Part shown: positions 36,051 through 43,812 of the stretch, in pieces
Layout of the letters: each line of letters starts with the position of its first letter
Numbering within the stretch: position 1 is the stretch's first letter
NCBI GenBank assembly: GCA_964355675.1
Contig: CAYHEC010000002.1
Span: forward strand, 62,001 to 126,000
Direction of reading: 5' to 3'
From: CAMBDS01 sp964355675
Lineage (GTDB): Bacteria > Electryoneota > AABM5-125-24 > Hatepunaeales > Hatepunaeaceae
Length of the DNA: 64,000 bases
Notes under the pieces: model-generated
What the model was told of the DNA's origin: nothing
What the model saw: only the letters and a program-made list of their open reading frames with translations
Database searches by the model: none
Translations under genes and position numbers: made by a program

Positions 36051-36180
36051 TGTCTAAAGCAAGCAAGACGCACGAACTCCCATAGCACCAGAGGCCTACA
36101 CCCGCGAGAGGTGTAGGCGGTCTTGATTCAATTATAGGAGTTCATATTAGCCATTTCTGGCTTAGTGCTTGCTTTAGACA
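36051..36180 (-). ncRNA. Putative structured RNA or MITE-like element bounded by 15-bp inverted repeats
   Basis: TGTCTAAAGCAAGCA at 36051-36065 is exactly inverted at 36166-36180. Inside, read on the minus strand, are AGCCA-GAAA-TGGCT, a 7-bp stem GAACTCC/GGAGTTC, and a 9-bp stem GCCTACACC/GGTGTAGGC. A terminator-like AGGCC/GGCCT stem with a run of five T follows just downstream on the minus strand (36046-36010), upstream of the gene starting at 35982. This suits a structured leader or a small RNA; the perfect terminal repeats also suit a non-autonomous mobile element. I could not match it to a known RNA class. Confidence 0.45.
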
Positions 36181-36331
36181 TGAGTAATTTATATTCCTCA
36201 AGTTCTAAATGCAAGCGAGAACATTGGATTCGATACTTTTGTCACATATCGAAGAACATGCTTCTCTGGATTGCTACGCGGTGTTCCACTCCCGCCTGCG
36301 CGGGAATGACGCGCCTACGGCGCGTTAGAGA

Positions 36332-36368
36332 AAAATAGCTGTCAACCGAAAGGGTTGACAGCTATTTT
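36332..36368 (-). terminator. Intrinsic terminator of the rpsF-ssb-rpsR-rplI operon
   Basis: A perfect 16-bp stem, arms AAAATAGCTGTCAACC and GGTTGACAGCTATTTT, with a 5-base loop. The A/T ends make it a good terminator on both strands; on the minus strand the stem ends in TTTTT. Its inner part is the GTCAACC hairpin family motif. Confidence 0.8.
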
Positions 36369-36392
36369 CATTTCTATCCGATAAGAGCGGTA

Positions 36393-36420
36393 CACTGCTG
36401 ACCACGGCGGGTCGGCAGTG
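36393..36420 (-). repeat. CTGCCGACC-type hairpin
   Basis: CACTGCTGACC and GGTCGGCAGTG pair over 11 positions (one G-T) around ACGGCG. It lies just downstream of rplI. Confidence 0.55.
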
Positions 36421-36431
36421 GTTATTCATTT

Positions 36432-37055
36432 CTACTCAACCGCCTCTTTCTTCTCGGTTTCTGGCTCGGTATGCTCAACCTCAACCTCAGCCTCAACCTC
36501 AGCCTCAACCTCAGCCTTAACCTCAACCTCAGCCTCAACCTCAACCTCAGCCTCAACCTTAACCTCAGCCTCGACCTCAACCTTAGCCTCAGCCTTAACC
36601 TCAATCTTCGCCTCGATCTTCTCGACCTTGACGCGGATGATAGCTTCGACCTCAGGGTGAAGTTTGACCGGTATGGTGTAGATACCAAGCGACTTGATCG
36701 GTTCATCGAGCTGAATCAATCGACGATCCAATTCGATACCTTTCCCGGCAAGTAATCCGGCGATGTCAGCAGTAGTCACCGCTCCAAACATCCGGTCGCC
36801 TTCCCCGGTCTGGACTTTGGCAATAACCTCAATTTTAGCAAGTCGTTGCGCAAAAGTACGATGCGATTTCATCGCTTTTTCGGCTCTCGCTGAAGCCACG
36901 CGGCGTTGTGCCTCAAGCATTTTTATATTTCGCTGGTCGGCTAAAACTGCTTTCCCTGTAGGGATAAGGAAATTTCGACCGAAGCCGGGCTTAACAACAA
37001 CGACCTCGCCAGCAATACCGAGTTTTGAAATATCTTCCAATAATACAATTTTCAT
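36432..37055 (-). CDS. rplI: Ribosomal protein bL9 with long acidic repeat tail
   Basis: Residues 1-148 are a normal bL9: MKIVLLEDISKLG, GEVVVVKPGFGRNFLIP, the long central helix and the C-domain FGAVTTADIA. The protein then continues to residue 207 with about 45 residues of alternating Val, Glu, Ala and Lys (AEVEVEAEVEVKAEVEAEV). The tail is encoded by a hexamer tandem array (36475-36605, GAGGTT/GAGGCT type on the coding strand) that differs from the rest of the gene. bL9 binds 23S rRNA near the L1 stalk. It ends the rpsF-ssb-rpsR-rplI operon. Confidence 0.95.
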   Translation of the reverse strand: MKIVLLEDISKLGIAGEVVVVKPGFGRNFLIPTGKAVLADQRNIKMLEAQRRVASARAEKAMKSHRTFAQRLAKIEVIAKVQTGEGDRMFGAVTTADIAGLLAGKGIELDRRLIQLDEPIKSLGIYTIPVKLHPEVEAIIRVKVEKIEAKIEVKAEAKVEVEAEVKVEAEVEVEAEVEVKAEVEAEVEAEVEVEHTEPETEKKEAVE

Positions 37056-37063
37056 GGATATTC

Positions 37064-37288
37064 CTATCTCACTGCATCGATTACGAAGCCGATAATTGCC
37101 ATGTGGCGCGCCCGCTTTATAGCCTTGACCAACTGTCGCTGGTGTTGGGCACAGGTGCCGGAAATTCGTCGCGGGATGATCTTCCCTTCCTCGGTGATGA
37201 ATCGATGAAGAAGACGATCATCTTTATAATCGATGTAGAAAATGCGATTCTCGCAAAACCGACAGATTTTTTTTCGTGGTAAAAGCAT
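37064..37288 (-). CDS. rpsR: Ribosomal protein bS18
   Basis: The 74-residue protein has CRFCENR near the start, YKDDRLLHRFITEEGKI, then IPRRISGTCAQHQRQL and IKRARHMAIIGF, the classic bS18 core. The Cys-x-x-Cys plus Cys-x-x-His set suggests a zinc-binding form. It packs with bS6 on the 30S platform. It lies 8 bases from both neighbours in the operon. Confidence 0.96.
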   Translation of the reverse strand: MLLPRKKICRFCENRIFYIDYKDDRLLHRFITEEGKIIPRRISGTCAQHQRQLVKAIKRARHMAIIGFVIDAVR

Positions 37289-37296
37289 AATTTCCC

Positions 37297-37809
37297 TTAA
37301 AGCTTTAATTCACGAAAGCCGAAATCGTATCCGGCATCGTCTTCTACGGGTTGATCTGATCCGCCATCGCCGTCACCTGGATGATGAAGGTTCATCGATG
37401 GTTCATCATCGTCTTCCCCTCGATCAAATCTGCTGTCACTTTCGATGTCGGACAGTACCATTTCGCGCTTGTTTAAGAACTGAATCCGACGCGCCTTGAT
37501 TTCCACGACGTTCCGATAATTACCGTCTTCAGTTCGCCATTGCCGACTCTGTAATTCGCCTTCGACAAGAACAGCACTGCCCTTGCGGAGGTTTTCGCCA
37601 CAGCTCTCGGCGAGTTTATACCAGGCGACGATTCCTACAAAACAAACGTCCTCTTTCCATTGCCCAAAATTATCTTTGAATTTCCGGTTGGAAGCGATTG
37701 TAAAGTTGGCAACAGGTGTGCCATTCGTGGTCTGGCGAATTATTGGATCTTTTATTAAATTCCCGACAATAATCACATTATTGATGTCGGGCATTTTGAG
37801 ATCAGCCAT
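37297..37809 (-). CDS. ssb: Single-stranded DNA-binding protein with atypical C-terminal tip
   Basis: The 170-residue protein has an OB fold at about 8-112 (NVIIVGNLIKDP, GTPVANFTIASNR, VCFVGIVAWYKLAE, GSAVLVEGELQSRQW). A Gly/Asp-rich acidic linker follows. SSB normally ends in DDDIPF, where the final Phe docks partner proteins; here the end is EDDAGYDFGFRELKL, so the acidic-Phe motif is internal or altered. It lies 3 bases from rpsF. Whether a second ssb exists elsewhere is unknown. Confidence 0.93.
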   Translation of the reverse strand: MADLKMPDINNVIIVGNLIKDPIIRQTTNGTPVANFTIASNRKFKDNFGQWKEDVCFVGIVAWYKLAESCGENLRKGSAVLVEGELQSRQWRTEDGNYRNVVEIKARRIQFLNKREMVLSDIESDSRFDRGEDDDEPSMNLHHPGDGDGGSDQPVEDDAGYDFGFRELKL

Positions 37810-37812
37810 TTG

Positions 37813-38382
37813 CTACTCCGGGGTTTTGGTGTTTAATTCATCATCTTTATCATCACCGTCGGAGTCTTCGCTAACAAGCTGACCGGCGGTCATATCGGGA
37901 AAATCAACAACCGCGGCAAGAACTTCTGAAACTTCTTCAAGCAGAATTTCTTTCTCGATGCCAGCGATAGCCGATACTTCCAAACCGTCCTCTGTTCCCT
38001 CAAGCCCGGGCTTCGCCCCAAGTGGGCGTCCACCAGCGCGCATCCGTTCGGCTTCTTCAAGCTGTACGACAGAAGTTCTCTCGCGAAGACTAAGGTTTTT
38101 TTCGCTGAAGACGAGGATCAAATAGCGGAGAACCAAGGGGTTCAATCGGAGGTAGTACTCAAGTGCCTGAACGATTTTACCATTACCATCGAAATTCACA
38201 AGGTAATAGACGCCGTATTGTCGTTTGGCAATTGGATAGGCAAGACGTTTCTTGCCAAGTTTTTCGTAGGAAATGACCACACCTTCACGGCCGGTGATGA
38301 TCCCTTCCACCTTTTGTTTGACTTCATCGATGCCATCTTCGATCGATGGGTCCACGATATACATCAATTCATAGTGTTGCAA
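37813..38382 (-). CDS. rpsF: Ribosomal protein bS6 with acidic C-terminal extension
   Basis: The start is a TTG at 38382 with AAAGGAG six bases upstream; the true N-terminus QHYELMYIVDPS matches bS6 (about residues 2-13). GKKRLAYPIAKRQYGVYYLVNF and LNPLVLRYLILV confirm the RRM-like fold to about residue 105. About 85 extra residues are acidic and Gly-rich. An in-frame extension to 38514 lacks family support. bS6 pairs with bS18, encoded in the same operon with ssb and rplI. Confidence 0.92.
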   Translation of the reverse strand: MQHYELMYIVDPSIEDGIDEVKQKVEGIITGREGVVISYEKLGKKRLAYPIAKRQYGVYYLVNFDGNGKIVQALEYYLRLNPLVLRYLILVFSEKNLSLRERTSVVQLEEAERMRAGGRPLGAKPGLEGTEDGLEVSAIAGIEKEILLEEVSEVLAAVVDFPDMTAGQLVSEDSDGDDKDDELNTKTPE

Positions 38383-38486
38383 ACATTCTCCTTTGGTCGG
38401 TTTGCCTCCGATCGTTTCGGTCGGAGGAGGAGTTTGGCCGGTTTTAGAGGCTCCGGTTCCTCGTACAAAGATCAAATTCATAGCTT

Positions 38487-38508
38487 TGCCGACCCCCTGT
38501 GGTCGGCA
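38487..38508 (-). repeat. CTGCCGACC-type hairpin
   Basis: TGCCGACC pairs perfectly with GGTCGGCA around CCCTGT. Confidence 0.65.
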
Positions 38509-38524
38509 GTTCATTCCGATTCTC

Positions 38525-38548
38525 CTGCCACCCGCAGGGGGGTGGCAG
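38525..38548 (-). repeat. CTGCCACCC-type hairpin
   Basis: CTGCCACCC pairs perfectly with GGGTGGCAG around GCAGGG. On the minus strand the loop reads CCCTGC, close to the CCCTGT loop of the hairpin at 38487-38508. Confidence 0.65.
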
Positions 38549-38566
38549 AAGAGAACTTTGATGTTA

Positions 38567-38584
38567 TCAACCCCGGAGGGTTGA
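38567..38584 (-). repeat. GTCAACC-type hairpin
   Basis: TCAACCC-CGGA-GGGTTGA is a perfect 7-bp stem 13 bases beyond the hppA stop and may act as its terminator, although no T run follows. Confidence 0.65.
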
Positions 38585-38596
38585 CTACTTGCTCTA

Positions 38597-40828
38597 TCAG
38601 ATAAACAGTGGAGCCAGCACCAAAGTAATGGTCGAAAGCAGTTTGATCAAAACGTGGAGAGAAGGTCCTGCTGTATCTTTGAATGGGTCACCCACCGTAT
38701 CACCGACAACTGCGGCTCCATGTGTGGGATTCTTCATTCTCGATCCGTCTGACCCGATAATATATTTGCCGCCAAGAGCTCCGGTCTCGATGTACTTCTT
38801 GGCATTATCCCAGGCGCCACCGCCATTGTTCAAGAATAAAGCCATCAGGATACCTGCAATAGTCCCTACCATCAGAAAACCTGCAACAGACTCTGCCGCG
38901 ATTAATGGATTCTCAGGAGTGATGAAGACTTTAAACAAAAGACCGACCGTGACCGGCGCTAACACAACCAAAAGTCCGGGGGCAACCATTTTGCGTAATG
39001 CGGCTTTGGTTGCAATGTCAACGCATGAACCGTAATCAGGTTTGAAATCTTTCGGAAATTGGATGATATCATTCAGACGGGGAAGCTTGGCAAATTGGCG
39101 ACGAACATCGGCGATAATCGCCTGAGCCGCGCCTCCAACCGCTCGAATTGCCATCGATGAGAAGAGAAATACAAGTGCGGCTCCAAGCAAACTACCGACG
39201 AATACGACCGGATTGGCAAGGTTTACGCTATGCATAGCGTGACCTGAATAATTGCCAACTTCTTCCATGTAAGCTTGGAAAAGAAGAAAGGCGGCAAGCG
39301 CGGCAGAGCCAACGGCATAACCTTTTGTGAGTGCCTTGGTAGTATTCCCAACTGAATCAAGACGGTCCGTCCTGACACGCACCTCTTCAGATTGCTGAGA
39401 CATCTCGACAATGCCTCCAGCGTTATCGGTAATGGGTCCGAATGTATCCATGGCAAGGATGTATGCGGCGGTGGCAAGCATACCCATCGTGGCAACGGCT
39501 GTACCAAACAGCCCGGCATCAGGTAACCCACTGCTGCTGCCAAGATAATATGAACCAAGCAGAGCGGCTCCCATCACCAGAGTTGGCATCCAAACACACT
39601 CAAGACCGACTCCGATTCCGGCAATGATGTTCGTTGCCGGGCCTGTAACCGAGGCTTCTGCTATTCGCTGTACAGGGCTATATTTATACTCAGTGTAGTA
39701 CTGCGTTATGTAAACAAAGGCAACCGATGTCAGCACTCCAAGAAGTCCGCACAGGAAAAAATGCCACCAGGCGTCTGGAGCATTCGGTGAATTGAGAAGC
39801 CAGTACGATGTACCGGCAAAAGCAACCATAGCAAGAGCAACCGCAATATAGTAACCGCGATTCAACGCTTCCATGGGATCCATCTTCTCTTCTTTATCAA
39901 GCTTAACGCTCATAATGCCGACGATTGAAGCAATAATACCAAATGCACGAGCGACGAGTGGAAACATCATCACACCAATGATACCGGCAGAAAAACCAAA
40001 ACCCTTGCCCTCTGCCATCGTGGCAAGAGAAGCTCCAAGGATCATCGCGCCAATATTTTCCGCCGCAGTTGATTCGAATAAATCTGCCCCACGACCGGCA
40101 CAATCTCCAACGTTGTCGCCAACCAGATCGGCGATAACTGCTGGATTGCGAGGATCATCTTCGGGAATCCCAGCTTCCACTTTTCCTACCAGATCAGCGC
40201 CAACATCTGCCGCTTTAGTATAAATTCCACCCCCAAGTTGCGCGAACAAAGCTACAAACGAAGCACCAAACCCATAACCCACAATTAATAGCGGTATTTT
40301 GGCCGGTTCAACATTGGAAAAGGCGCTTACCAGTGCATACAGACCAGCGACGCCGAGGAGACTCATCGCAACCACAAGTAATCCAGATACCGCACCGCCT
40401 CGCAGAGCGATCCGAAGGGCCATATTCAAACTGGTTACTGCCGCTGAAGCCGTTCTGATGTTGCTACGAATAGAAACCCACATACCGACATAGCCAGCGA
40501 TAACCGAACAAACGGCTCCAAGAAGGAATGAGAGCGTAATCCAACCGGCAAATTCAAGGGAAGTCCCAACCGGGTCGAATTCACGGTGATTTCTAATTAC
40601 TCCATAGCCCAGAAACAACATCGCGGCAACTACAAGCGCTAACAGCCCAATGGTGCGATTTTGACGCTTAAGAAACGCCTCTGCGCCTTCCTTGATCGCG
40701 TTCGATATCTCCTGCATCGCCGCACTGCCCACACCCTGTTTTAATACCCAACGTGCGAGCCAATAAGCCGCGAGCAATCCAAGAACGCTAATTGCGATGA
40801 TCAGTCCAAGAAGAAATCCTTCTCCCAT
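38597..40828 (-). CDS. hppA: Membrane-bound H+-translocating pyrophosphatase, K+-independent type
   Basis: The 743-residue protein has about 16 membrane segments. The pyrophosphate and Mg-binding cluster is DVGADLVGKVEAGIPEDD (about 210-228) followed by DLVGDNVGDCAGRGADLFES (about 235-254); a second acidic cluster lies near the end (GDTVGDPFKDTAGPSLH). The motif GNTTKALTKGY carries Lys and Thr where K+-dependent enzymes have Ala and Gly/Ala, so I predict a K+-independent proton pump. It uses PPi to energise the membrane. The start has no strong SD sequence. Confidence 0.94.
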   Translation of the reverse strand: MGEGFLLGLIIAISVLGLLAAYWLARWVLKQGVGSAAMQEISNAIKEGAEAFLKRQNRTIGLLALVVAAMLFLGYGVIRNHREFDPVGTSLEFAGWITLSFLLGAVCSVIAGYVGMWVSIRSNIRTASAAVTSLNMALRIALRGGAVSGLLVVAMSLLGVAGLYALVSAFSNVEPAKIPLLIVGYGFGASFVALFAQLGGGIYTKAADVGADLVGKVEAGIPEDDPRNPAVIADLVGDNVGDCAGRGADLFESTAAENIGAMILGASLATMAEGKGFGFSAGIIGVMMFPLVARAFGIIASIVGIMSVKLDKEEKMDPMEALNRGYYIAVALAMVAFAGTSYWLLNSPNAPDAWWHFFLCGLLGVLTSVAFVYITQYYTEYKYSPVQRIAEASVTGPATNIIAGIGVGLECVWMPTLVMGAALLGSYYLGSSSGLPDAGLFGTAVATMGMLATAAYILAMDTFGPITDNAGGIVEMSQQSEEVRVRTDRLDSVGNTTKALTKGYAVGSAALAAFLLFQAYMEEVGNYSGHAMHSVNLANPVVFVGSLLGAALVFLFSSMAIRAVGGAAQAIIADVRRQFAKLPRLNDIIQFPKDFKPDYGSCVDIATKAALRKMVAPGLLVVLAPVTVGLLFKVFITPENPLIAAESVAGFLMVGTIAGILMALFLNNGGGAWDNAKKYIETGALGGKYIIGSDGSRMKNPTHGAAVVGDTVGDPFKDTAGPSLHVLIKLLSTITLVLAPLFI

Positions 40829-40900
40829 CTGATACCCTTTGCAAAATATGATCGATCACCTTCGATAAAGCGCCAATAATCGAAAAATGATGACCAGTGT

Positions 40901-41482
40901 TTATAGTGTTGTGAGTCCGTTATACTTATTGGCCGCAGTAACGAGACCGACTTTAATTATTGACTCAACGGCGTCAGCTGTGACGGCGATAATCGCCTCA
41001 ACCTGATCGTTAAGCTTTTGGGGAATGGTGGCTAATACTTGATTAGCAAGATCAGAACGTTCCGTATCAGTTTTAATTCCGATTCGGATCCTCGGAAAAT
41101 TATCGGTGCCAATCAATCGTATAATATCTTCGATTCCGTGATGTCCCCCCGCAGACCCACCTTCTCTTAGACGGATTTTCCCCAGAGGTAAATCGTGATC
41201 GTCATAGATCACTAGCAAGTTCTGCTGTTCAACTTTATGATACCGCAACCAGGCGCTTACCGGCGTTCCAGATCTGTTCATATAAGATGTTGGCATTAGC
41301 AACGTAACTCCTCCATATTGTTGAGTTTCGGCTATTAAGCACTCGCTCCGACCCAACTTAAATGAACTTTTCCAACGATCTGAAAGCAACTCTACAACCC
41401 TGAATCCCAAGTTGTGCCAAGTATTGCGATATTTCATACCGGGATTTCCCAGACCTGCTACCAAGCGAATATATTCCGACAC
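40901..41482 (-). CDS. pth: Peptidyl-tRNA hydrolase
   Basis: The 193-residue enzyme has the Pth signatures: VAGLGNPGMKYRNTWHNLGF with the catalytic His (residue about 23), PTSYMNRSG, IYDDHDLPLGKIRLREGGSAGGHHG (Asp and His region) and IRIGI. It rescues tRNAs from stalled peptidyl-tRNA. It follows rplY by 24 bases in the conserved order prs-rplY-pth. Confidence 0.96.
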   Translation of the reverse strand: MSEYIRLVAGLGNPGMKYRNTWHNLGFRVVELLSDRWKSSFKLGRSECLIAETQQYGGVTLLMPTSYMNRSGTPVSAWLRYHKVEQQNLLVIYDDHDLPLGKIRLREGGSAGGHHGIEDIIRLIGTDNFPRIRIGIKTDTERSDLANQVLATIPQKLNDQVEAIIAVTADAVESIIKVGLVTAANKYNGLTTL

Positions 41483-41506
41483 AACTTACTCAAAAAGAGG
41501 GTGGTA

Positions 41507-42124
41507 TCAGGCCTTTGCCTCGGGGCTCGCCGTTCCTGCAACAGCCAAATCATCTCCAGTCGTTGGTGCGCGCTCTGCCTTGGGAGTTATGACATGGGCA
41601 ACAATTGCGTTCTCATCATCGAGAAGACGCATATTGGGAAAACTGAGGTCATTAATATGTATAGAATGCCCAAGTTGAAGTCCTGCCACATCGACATCAA
41701 GATGTTCAGGAATATTCATTGGATCACATTCCACTGAAATCTCAGTCAATCCGTGTTCAAGAACACCACCACCATCTTTGACGCCGGTGGGAATTCCGGT
41801 CAGCCTTAACGGAACTGAAATCGTTATCAATTCGCCTTTATGTACCGCAAGCAGGTCAATATGAAGGAACTTTGAATCAACCGGATCGCGTTGAATTGAC
41901 CGAACGATACATTGACGTGGTTCATCTTTACCAATGCTCAATGAAAGTATCATTGGGTGATGCCTGAGAAGGCGACCTAAATCAACCTCGTAAACTGAAA
42001 AATGAATATTCGTCTCGTTACGACCGTAATAAACCCCAGGAATCATTCCCTTTATCCGCAACTGGCGAGCGCCACCTTTGCCGGAAACGGACCTAAGGTG
42101 GGCGTTAAGGATATTCTCACTCAT
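41507..42124 (-). CDS. rplY: Ribosomal protein bL25 (long form, Ctc type)
   Basis: The 205-residue protein has GKGGARQLRIKGMIPGVYYGRN, VRSIQRDPVDSKFLHIDLLAV (the 5S-rRNA-binding domain) and the C-terminal TL5-like domain (VPLRLTGIPTGVKDGGGVLE). The long form is usual outside gamma-proteobacteria. It is flanked by prs and pth, the order also found around ctc in Bacillus. Confidence 0.94.
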   Translation of the reverse strand: MSENILNAHLRSVSGKGGARQLRIKGMIPGVYYGRNETNIHFSVYEVDLGRLLRHHPMILSLSIGKDEPRQCIVRSIQRDPVDSKFLHIDLLAVHKGELITISVPLRLTGIPTGVKDGGGVLEHGLTEISVECDPMNIPEHLDVDVAGLQLGHSIHINDLSFPNMRLLDDENAIVAHVITPKAERAPTTGDDLAVAGTASPEAKA

Positions 42125-42270
42125 AATTTCTTATTTTGTCTCCGTTTGCCGTAAAAAATAAAATACGGCGATTCATTGATTTTCCGTAGTCATGTGAAGT
42201 AGAACGACCTCACATACCGGGCATTTCAGCGACCTAAGTTGAAGCTTTTGAAAAATTCCTCAAAAGTCCA

Positions 42271-42290
42271 GACGGACGTCCTCGTCCGTC
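42271..42290 (+). repeat. Pyrimidine-tetraloop hairpin, copy 4
   Basis: GACGGACG-TCCT-CGTCCGTC is a perfect 8-bp stem with a 4-base loop. Confidence 0.75.
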
Positions 42291-42310
42291 CTACATTCAG
42301 CACAAATTAC

Positions 42311-42332
42311 AGGCGGACGAGAACATCCGCCT
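42311..42332 (-). repeat. Pyrimidine-tetraloop hairpin, copy 5
   Basis: On the minus strand, AGGCGGATG-TTCT-CGTCCGCCT forms a 9-bp stem with one T-G wobble, and the wobble is only possible in that orientation. Confidence 0.7.
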
Positions 42333-42377
42333 GAATGAGCGTCGGGTCATATCGACCTTTTCAACAGCCTCGAATTA

Positions 42378-43307
42378 TCAGGGGAAAAGATCGCTTAGCG
42401 ATTCTCCCATATGAATTCGTTTTATTGCCTCACCAAAGGATTCCGCCGTCGAAAGAACAGTGAACAATCCGCTGGCGCGGGCTTCAGCGTGAAGAGGAAC
42501 CGTATCGGTAACTACAAATTGTGTCAGTCCGGCATTAGCGAGTCTCTCTATCGATTTGCCTGACAGAATTGGATGTGTGCACGCGACACGGACTTCAACC
42601 GATCCCAACTCTTTCAATCGTTGAATCGCTTTGCAGATCGTCCCGGCTGTATCGACGATGTCATCGATAATCAACACCCGTTTTCCCGACACGTCACCGA
42701 TGACGTTCATTACCTCGGATTCATTATGTCGCGCCCGTCTTTTATCGATGAACGCAAGACTCGCTCCCAAGCGCTGGGCGTAGGAGCGGGCCATCGCAAT
42801 TCCTCCAACATCCGGCGAAACCACCACAAGATCTTCTATGCCCTGCTTGATAAAATACGGAGCCAGCACAATAGAGGAGTAAAGGTGATCGACTGGAATG
42901 TCAAAAAAGCCCTGAAGTTGCGGAGTGTGTAAATCCATCGTGAGGATTCGGTCAGCCTGCGCAGCTTCAAGCAAATTGGCAATCAGTCTCGAAGTGATCG
43001 CGACACGGGGCTGATCTTTTCGATCCTGACGAGCGTATCCAAAATAGGGAATGACCGCCGTCACACGAGCCGCGGAAGCTCGCTTGGCAGCGTCGATCAT
43101 TATCAAAAGTTCCATCAAATTCCCAGCCGGTGGATGCGTTGGCTGAAGCAAAAAAATATCCTTACCGCGGATATTCTCCTGAAATTTCACCCAAAACTCC
43201 CCGTCAGAGAAGCGGCGGCGCTCGATTTTGCCAATCTCCATCCCAAGATACTCGGCGATCTTATCACCGAGTTCCGGGTGCGCCGAACCGCTGAACAGCT
43301 TCATCAA
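42378..43307 (-). CDS. prs: Ribose-phosphate diphosphokinase
   Basis: The 309-residue enzyme makes PRPP from ribose-5-phosphate and ATP. It shows FSGSAHPELGDKIAEYL, GKDIFLLQPTHPPAGNLMELLIMIDA, PYFGYARQDRK, DLHTPQLQGFF and the PRPP loop VLIIDDIVDTAGTICKA. Two adjacent ATG codons start it. It follows tRNA-Gln and spoVG. Confidence 0.96.
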   Translation of the reverse strand: MMKLFSGSAHPELGDKIAEYLGMEIGKIERRRFSDGEFWVKFQENIRGKDIFLLQPTHPPAGNLMELLIMIDAAKRASAARVTAVIPYFGYARQDRKDQPRVAITSRLIANLLEAAQADRILTMDLHTPQLQGFFDIPVDHLYSSIVLAPYFIKQGIEDLVVVSPDVGGIAMARSYAQRLGASLAFIDKRRARHNESEVMNVIGDVSGKRVLIIDDIVDTAGTICKAIQRLKELGSVEVRVACTHPILSGKSIERLANAGLTQFVVTDTVPLHAEARASGLFTVLSTAESFGEAIKRIHMGESLSDLFP

Positions 43308-43340
43308 ATTCTCTCTTCAATCAGTAATAATAAAGTAATG

Positions 43341-43413
43341 CTGGGGCGGAAGGATTCGAACCTCCGAATGCGGGAACCAAAGTCCCGTGCCTTGCCAGCT
43401 TGGCGACGCCCCA
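43341..43413 (-). tRNA. tRNA-Gln (UUG anticodon)
   Basis: The 73-nt gene on the minus strand has a 7-bp acceptor (TGGGGCG/CGCCCCA), the anticodon loop CTTTGGT with anticodon TTG, and the T-arm GGTTCGAATCC. The CCA end is not encoded. It sits between spoVG and prs, a position also known from other phyla. Confidence 0.95.
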
Positions 43414-43415
43414 GA

Positions 43416-43697
43416 CTACTCAGGAATTCCTACTGGTGCACCTATTTCCAGCTGATGGTTGTACTCGGTCAGAATGAGTGTCTCCATTCGCTGGCGAAAT
43501 TCGTTAGAAATCGGGTGCGCAATATCTTTATAGCTACCGTCGGGCATTTTTCGCGACGGCATGCAGACAAATAAACCGGAATTGCCTTGGATAACTTTTA
43601 ATCCGCGGACAACGAATACATCATCAAAGGTAATATTGACGAACGCCTTCAGTTTGTCTTCATCGCGGATATTGATGTTGACTTCCGTGATCTCCAT
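43416..43697 (-). CDS. spoVG: Septation/RNA-binding protein SpoVG
   Basis: From ATG 43697, which has AGAGG 8 bases upstream, the protein is 93 residues: MEITEVNINIRDEDKLKAF (the family N-terminus), FVVRGLKVIQGNSGLFVCMPSRK and GSYKDIAHPISNEFR. SpoVG proteins bind nucleic acid and modulate gene expression. An upstream in-frame ATG at 43757 adds 20 residues unlike the family. Gene order ispE-spoVG-tRNA-prs-rplY-pth matches the Firmicute arrangement. Confidence 0.92.
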   Translation of the reverse strand: MEITEVNINIRDEDKLKAFVNITFDDVFVVRGLKVIQGNSGLFVCMPSRKMPDGSYKDIAHPISNEFRQRMETLILTEYNHQLEIGAPVGIPE

Positions 43698-43812
43698 TTC
43701 GAGCCTCTTTTGCTTAGTGTCCTTCCGGGTATCGAGATTAGCGTATGCCTTCTTCAAAACTACAAAAGCCTTAATGGTGGATTAAGTCTTAACTTGCAGT
43801 TATCCTAAGACA

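Larger units (their letters stand above)
35983..36431. other. 449-bp intergenic region rich in inverted repeats
   Basis: No gene is supported. From left to right it holds a terminator-like stem (36010-36046), the 130-bp inverted-repeat element (36051-36180), an unstructured AT-rich stretch, the palindromes TCCCGC-CTGC-GCGGGA (36290-36305) and ACGCGCC-TAC-GGCGCGT (36309-36325), the rplI terminator (36332-36368) and the hairpin at 36393-36420. Confidence 0.7.
38383..38596. other. hppA-rpsF gap with three hairpins
   Basis: This 214-bp gap has no gene and carries hairpins at 38487-38508, 38525-38548 and 38567-38584, which should include the rpsF operon leader and the hppA terminator. Confidence 0.6.
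42125..42377. other. rplY-prs gap with paired hairpins
   Basis: This 253-bp gap has no gene. It contains two pyrimidine-loop hairpins in opposite orientation (42271-42290, 42311-42332) and a CTGTTGAAAA box on the minus strand at 42354-42372. CATTCAG/CTGAATG inverted arms flank the second hairpin. Confidence 0.6.

Noticed and set aside
36051..36180. Known riboswitch such as c-di-GMP, SAM, cobalamin or glycine type
   Set aside because: The stems and conserved loop sequences of these classes are not present.
36475..36605. Possible CRISPR array
   Set aside because: The repeat unit is 6 bases, coding, and without spacers.
36422..36755. Leu/Asn-, Ser/Thr- and Arg/Leu-rich open frames across the rplI tail
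   Set aside because: They are other frames of the hexamer repeat that encodes the bL9 tail.
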